The notes beneath the pieces are model-generated. The model was not told the DNA's origin. It searched no databases and saw nothing but the letters and a program-made list of their open reading frames with translations. A DNA stretch of 10,259 nucleotides from JBCDGZ01 sp038750655 (GTDB lineage: Bacteria > Bacteroidota > Bacteroidia > Chitinophagales > Saprospiraceae): positions 1-10,259 of the forward strand of contig JBCDGZ010000203.1 in the NCBI GenBank assembly GCA_038750655.1, written 5' to 3'. Below, in pieces: positions 7,253-10,259 of this stretch. A program made the translations under genes and the position numbers. The stretch's first letter is position 1; each line of letters starts with the position of its first letter.

Positions 7253-7294
7253 ATGACTACTACCAAATATTAAAAAACCAATTAACGAGTTGTT

Positions 7295-8320
7295 ATGAAT
7301 AGGATTATCACCCTGGATGAATTCATTATTCACCGCCAAAAGGATTTTGCCTATGCCTCTGGTGAACTGACCGGCCTATTGCGCGATATTGGCGTGGCGG
7401 CTAAAATTGTCAATCGAGAGGTCAACAAGGCGGGTTTGGTCAATATCCTTGGAGTAGAAGGCTCGGAGAATTTCACAGGGGATCAGGTGCAGAAGCTTGA
7501 CATGTACGCTAATGATAAGCTGATTGACTGCCTGAAAAACAGCGGGGAGTGCTGCGCTATTGCTTCTGAGGAGAACGAAGATATTATCCCCATCCCTTCT
7601 GTTGCTTCCAAAAACGCTAAGTACGTCGTTGTGTTCGATCCATTGGATGGCTCTTCGAATATCGATGTTAACGTCTCCGTAGGGACCATCTTTGGTATCT
7701 ACCGCCGTGTTAGCGACCCTAGCGGCCCGGCGAATATTAATGATTTTTTACAAAAAGGAACCGCACTGGTCGCAGCCGGCTACGTTATTTATGGCACCTC
7801 CACCATCCTGGTCTACACCACTGGTCGAGGCGTCAACGGCTTCACCCTCGACCCCTCCATCGGAGAGTTCTGCCTCTCGCACCGCGATATTAAAATCCCG
7901 GATCGCGGCCATTACTACTCGGTCAACCAAGGCTATTATCTGAAATTCGACGTCGAAATGCGGCGCTACATCGACTATTGCTCTGACTTGAACCTGCGCC
8001 TCCGCTATATCGGCTCAATGGTATCGGATGTGCACCGCATTCTCTTCCAGGGCGGTATTTTCCTCTATCCTAATACCCGAAAATACCCACAGGGCAAGCT
8101 GCGCCTGCTCTACGAATGCAATCCGCTGTCCTATGTCGTCGAGCAAGCAGGAGGCAAGGCCATCAGCACGCAGCTAGATCGCATTTTGGATCTGGAGCCC
8201 ACCAAGCTGCACGAACGTTCCACCATCGTCATTGGCTCACCGCTAATGGTAGATGAAATGAAGGAATTTATTGAGCGTTACAGCGTCCCGGGCTACACTA
8301 AATCGAGCGGGGTACATTAA
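7295..8320 (+). CDS. fbp: Class I fructose-1,6-bisphosphatase
   Basis: Hydrolyses fructose 1,6-bisphosphate to fructose 6-phosphate and phosphate, the committed step of gluconeogenesis, in the cytoplasm with Mg2+. The 341 residues are full length for class I FBPase. Visible hallmarks are the N-terminal SGELTGLL (22-29), equivalent to the AMP-binding loop of the mammalian enzyme; TGDQVQKLD (61-69); the metal-binding SEE (91-93); FDPLDGSSNID (114-124) with catalytic and metal Asp115 and Asp118; SVGTIFGIYR (128-137); YIGSMVSDVHR (238-248); GGIFLYP (253-259); and GKLRLLYECNP (267-277), whose Glu274 is a metal ligand. The conserved AMP-site loop suggests AMP inhibition, by family knowledge. The ATG at 7295 leaves a normal N-terminus; no clear Shine-Dalgarno precedes it. 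It stands alone, divergent from the ABC exporter and 19 bases from the converging repeat-protein gene. Confidence 0.97.
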   Translation: MNRIITLDEFIIHRQKDFAYASGELTGLLRDIGVAAKIVNREVNKAGLVNILGVEGSENFTGDQVQKLDMYANDKLIDCLKNSGECCAIASEENEDIIPIPSVASKNAKYVVVFDPLDGSSNIDVNVSVGTIFGIYRRVSDPSGPANINDFLQKGTALVAAGYVIYGTSTILVYTTGRGVNGFTLDPSIGEFCLSHRDIKIPDRGHYYSVNQGYYLKFDVEMRRYIDYCSDLNLRLRYIGSMVSDVHRILFQGGIFLYPNTRKYPQGKLRLLYECNPLSYVVEQAGGKAISTQLDRILDLEPTKLHERSTIVIGSPLMVDEMKEFIERYSVPGYTKSSGVH

Positions 8321-8325
8321 GCACC

Positions 8326-8337
8326 TACTTTAAAGTA
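8326..8337. other. Short palindrome between convergent genes
   Basis: TACTTTAAAGTA is a perfect 12-base palindrome within the 19-bp gap between the stop codons of fbp and the converging repeat-protein gene. A folded hairpin would have only about four A/T-rich pairs and no U tract, so it is a weak terminator at best. No other terminator is visible in the gap, so the two transcripts probably overlap. Confidence 0.3.
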
Positions 8338-8339
8338 AG

Positions 8340-10259
8340 TCATCGGATCAAGGTAACATCCCCCTTCACTGTTTTCCGGCTACCGTCCTGAAATTCTACG
8401 ATAGTAAGGTAGGTAAATACTGCTGGGTTCAGGGCTTTGCCCCTCAGTCGGCCGTCCCAGCCAGGCAAGGCCCGGAACGCAGCAATAGGGGTATCCCGCA
8501 CTTCATAAACCATTTCTCCCCACCTATTGAATACCCGAAACAAGGCGACCTGAGCGGCCTGTTCTCCCGGATAAATCGTAAAGAAGTCATTTTGTCCATC
8601 TTCATTAGGGGTGAAAATATTGGGGATATAGATCGATTGATCTTTCTCCACATGGATGGTCCTCGATGCCGTCGTCTGGCAACCTTTATAGTTAATGATG
8701 GTCAGGCGTATAATGACCGTTTCCACAGGTTTAATGAAAGGGTTGAGACATTGATCACAGGACAGCGGAATACTACTTTCCCAGAAGAAAGTATCGATGT
8801 CTTGGTGGAAAATAGGGGTCAACTGTAGGCTATCTCCGTATTGAATGATGGTATCTGGCCCCAGCTGTAAATCCAGCGCGACGGGTCCGTCCAGCGAAAC
8901 CGATTTAAAAGTCTCACAGCCTTCCGCATCTTGCACACCGATGGTGTAATCGCCGGCATCCAAGCTGACGAAGGAGGGCTGGCCCTGAAAGGGAGCGTTG
9001 TCAATTGAATACAAAAATGGCCCTATACCCCCCATTACCGAATCGACAGCGATCCAGCCATTGCGATCACCATAACAAATGCTGTTGGCCCAAGTGATGC
9101 TAAAATCGATGGGTTGGAAAAAGTAGATGTCGATCAGTAGGCTATCGCAGCCCTGAGCAGTTTGGAAGTAGCTGGTATCCGCTCGGGTTTCGTCTTCGAA
9201 ACAAGTGGAGAAATAGCGTTCTTCGACGATGGGGGGCGCGAGCGAGACGATATGCATGACGATGCTATCACAGCCTGCGGCAGTCTGTAGTTGGGTAATG
9301 GTAGTAGCTACCTCCGCCGAGTCGCAGGTATATTCCAGTAGGGTAGTGGTATCCAGCGGAACGAAAAGGATATTTTCAATAACGATGCTATCACAACCAT
9401 ACTGATTGCTCAATGTATCGACGATTTGTCCGGCAGTTGCCGGGTTACAACTGCTCGATTCGAGGAAGGTCGTATCCGAAGGGAGCAGAGTTGTATGGAT
9501 CACCACAATACTATCGAAGCCCAATTGATTGATGTAGGGAATAAAAGCGGTCCCAACATCTAGGGGATTACAACTTTCCAGTTGAATAAAAGTCGTATCG
9601 CTCTCGCAGCCCTCCAGAAAAGTACGCGTCCATATCAAGCTATCACAGCCATATTGATTCATCTGAATATCCAGCACCAACCCCGTATCCAGCGGATTGC
9701 AGGTCGCAACATCGAGGTAGGAAGTATCGCTCGGCCACAGTATCGTTGTTTGTACCACCACACTATCAAATCCGAGTTGATTACTGAACAGTAGTGTGTC
9801 CATGCCAACCAAGGACGGATCGCAGGAGCCCGCCTCCAAATACGTGGTATCGCTATCGCAGCCGCCCAGCTGTACAGAGGTGTAAATCAAGCTATCGCAG
9901 CCCCATTGATTACTCAGCTGATTAATTGTTAATCCCGTGTCTAGCGGATTACAGGTGAATAGGTCAATATAGCTGGTGTCGCTGGGGAGCAGTTGGGTAG
10001 TTAGGATGATGACGCTGTCGCAACCAAATTGGTTGGTGAGGTTTTGGATGTTGGTGCCAATTTGGTTGGGGTCGCAGGATTGTAGATCGACGAAGGTGGA
10101 GTCGGATTGGCGGAGGGAGATTTGGGTGAACACTAGGCTGTCGCATCCAGCTTGGTTGGTGAAGCTTTGGAGGATTAGACCGGTATCGAGGGGGTTGCAG
10201 CTGGTTTGGTTGATATAGCTGGTGTCGCTTGGTAGCAGTTGGGTAGTTAGAATGATGAC
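8340..10259 (-). CDS. Giant T9SS type B secreted protein with 'GCDS' repeats (5'-partial)
   Basis: The reading frame stays open to the window edge: bases 10259-10134 translate as further repeat (LLPSDTSYINQTSCNPLDTG and onward). The GTG at 10133 is therefore not the true start, and the N-terminus and signal peptide lie outside. Of 639 visible residues, about 1-384 are nine complete 41-43-residue repeats of the form S-D-T-x-Y/F ... C-N/D-P ... G ... N-Q-x-G-C-D-S plus a partial one. Next come an SprB-like module (about 385-455: NSICYGDRNGWIAV, GIGPFLYSID, LDAGDYTIGVQDAEGC), a PKD-like segment (about 456-535) and a type B gliding-associated sorting domain (about 543-639: IYIPNIFTPNEDGQNDFF, RVFNRWGEMVYE, WDGRLRGK, PAVFTYL). 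T9SS export is well supported by family knowledge; a surface or adhesive role is inferred. Similar repeats are common in Saprospiraceae proteins of unknown function. Confidence 0.92.
   Translation of the reverse strand, partial: VIILTTQLLPSDTSYINQTSCNPLDTGLILQSFTNQAGCDSLVFTQISLRQSDSTFVDLQSCDPNQIGTNIQNLTNQFGCDSVIILTTQLLPSDTSYIDLFTCNPLDTGLTINQLSNQWGCDSLIYTSVQLGGCDSDTTYLEAGSCDPSLVGMDTLLFSNQLGFDSVVVQTTILWPSDTSYLDVATCNPLDTGLVLDIQMNQYGCDSLIWTRTFLEGCESDTTFIQLESCNPLDVGTAFIPYINQLGFDSIVVIHTTLLPSDTTFLESSSCNPATAGQIVDTLSNQYGCDSIVIENILFVPLDTTTLLEYTCDSAEVATTITQLQTAAGCDSIVMHIVSLAPPIVEERYFSTCFEDETRADTSYFQTAQGCDSLLIDIYFFQPIDFSITWANSICYGDRNGWIAVDSVMGGIGPFLYSIDNAPFQGQPSFVSLDAGDYTIGVQDAEGCETFKSVSLDGPVALDLQLGPDTIIQYGDSLQLTPIFHQDIDTFFWESSIPLSCDQCLNPFIKPVETVIIRLTIINYKGCQTTASRTIHVEKDQSIYIPNIFTPNEDGQNDFFTIYPGEQAAQVALFRVFNRWGEMVYEVRDTPIAAFRALPGWDGRLRGKALNPAVFTYLTIVEFQDGSRKTVKGDVTLIR
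9111..10259 (-). repeat. Tandem 41-43-residue 'GCDS' repeat array, partly in pairs
   Basis: Nine complete units and the tail of another are visible, about 123-129 bp each, continuing past the right edge. Units begin near S-D-T-x-Y/F and include C-N/D-P and G-C/F-D-S. Neighbouring units alternate, giving a second period of about 82-84 residues: the bases at 9972-10013 and 10218-10259 match at 39 of 42 positions, 246 bp apart. The last two units before the SprB-like module (ending near 9111) are the most diverged, lacking the N-Q before G-C-D-S. Confidence 0.85.

Larger units (their letters stand above)
6967..7294. other. Divergent intergenic control region between the ABC exporter and fbp
   Basis: This 328-bp gap holds two back-to-back promoter candidates at its right end and a presumed ABC leader of about 235 bases with two stem-loops. 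Short open frames cross it on both strands (for example 6989-7339 minus and 7020-7253 plus), but they overlap the promoters or fbp, have unconvincing composition and match no family I know, so I do not call them genes. I could not recognise a known riboswitch or a tRNA. Confidence 0.6.

Noticed and set aside
6989..7339. Minus-strand 116-codon frame, and plus-strand frames at 6916-7170 and 7020-7253, in the ABC/fbp gap
   Set aside because: They overlap the promoter boxes or the coding ends of well-supported genes, have no recognisable domain, and are not supported by codon use.
10131..10133. GTG at 10133 as the start of the right repeat-protein gene
   Set aside because: Upstream codons to the window edge continue the repeat pattern without a stop, so the true start is beyond 10259.

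Overview
The window reads as chromosomal DNA of a Bacteroidota bacterium, most likely a marine or environmental Saprospiraceae member (Lewinella/Haliscomenobacter type). This is inferred from three things. Two giant secreted proteins end in the type IX secretion system (T9SS) type B, gliding-associated C-terminal domain and carry SprB-like or 'GCDS' repeats. A PUR-alpha-like small protein (DUF3276) typical of Bacteroidota is present. Promoter candidates have the Bacteroidota -33/-7 form (TTTG / TAnnTTTG) and Shine-Dalgarno sequences are weak or absent. No RNA gene, CRISPR array, insertion sequence or phage gene was seen.

Layout, left to right. (1) 1-4473, plus: the C-terminal 1490 residues of a very large cell-surface protein, open at the left edge. 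It has three higher-order repeats of about 385 residues, each built from five SprB-like modules (the third is cut short), then unique ectodomain segments, a Big_9/cadherin-like domain and a type B sorting domain. (2) 4479-4518: a strong hairpin terminator usable from both sides. (3) 4542 to about 4982, minus: the PUR/DUF3276 nucleic-acid-binding protein with its own promoter. (4) 5179-6966, minus: an MdlA/BmrC-like ABC exporter half-transporter with Asp at the catalytic-Glu position. (5) 6967-7294: a 328-bp divergent intergenic region with two overlapping back-to-back promoter candidates and two abutting stem-loops in the presumed ABC leader. (6) 7295-8320, plus: class I fructose-1,6-bisphosphatase (fbp). 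(7) 8340-10259, minus: the C-terminal 639 residues of a second giant secreted protein, open at the right edge, made of about nine 41-43-residue 'GCDS' repeats, one SprB-like module, a PKD-like segment and a type B sorting domain.

How the genes relate. The two edge genes are surface or secreted T9SS cargo, probably adhesin-like. The three genes between them are a nucleic-acid-binding protein, an exporter and a gluconeogenic enzyme, each apparently its own transcription unit, and nothing ties them to the surface proteins in one pathway. I see no evidence for a new multi-gene system. The most interesting material is within the repeat proteins: a five-module super-repeat with conserved CxxC linkers, a cysteine that changes place between neighbouring repeats, patchy codon use, and a run of eight G in the sorting domain. 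The ABC/fbp control region is the other point of note.
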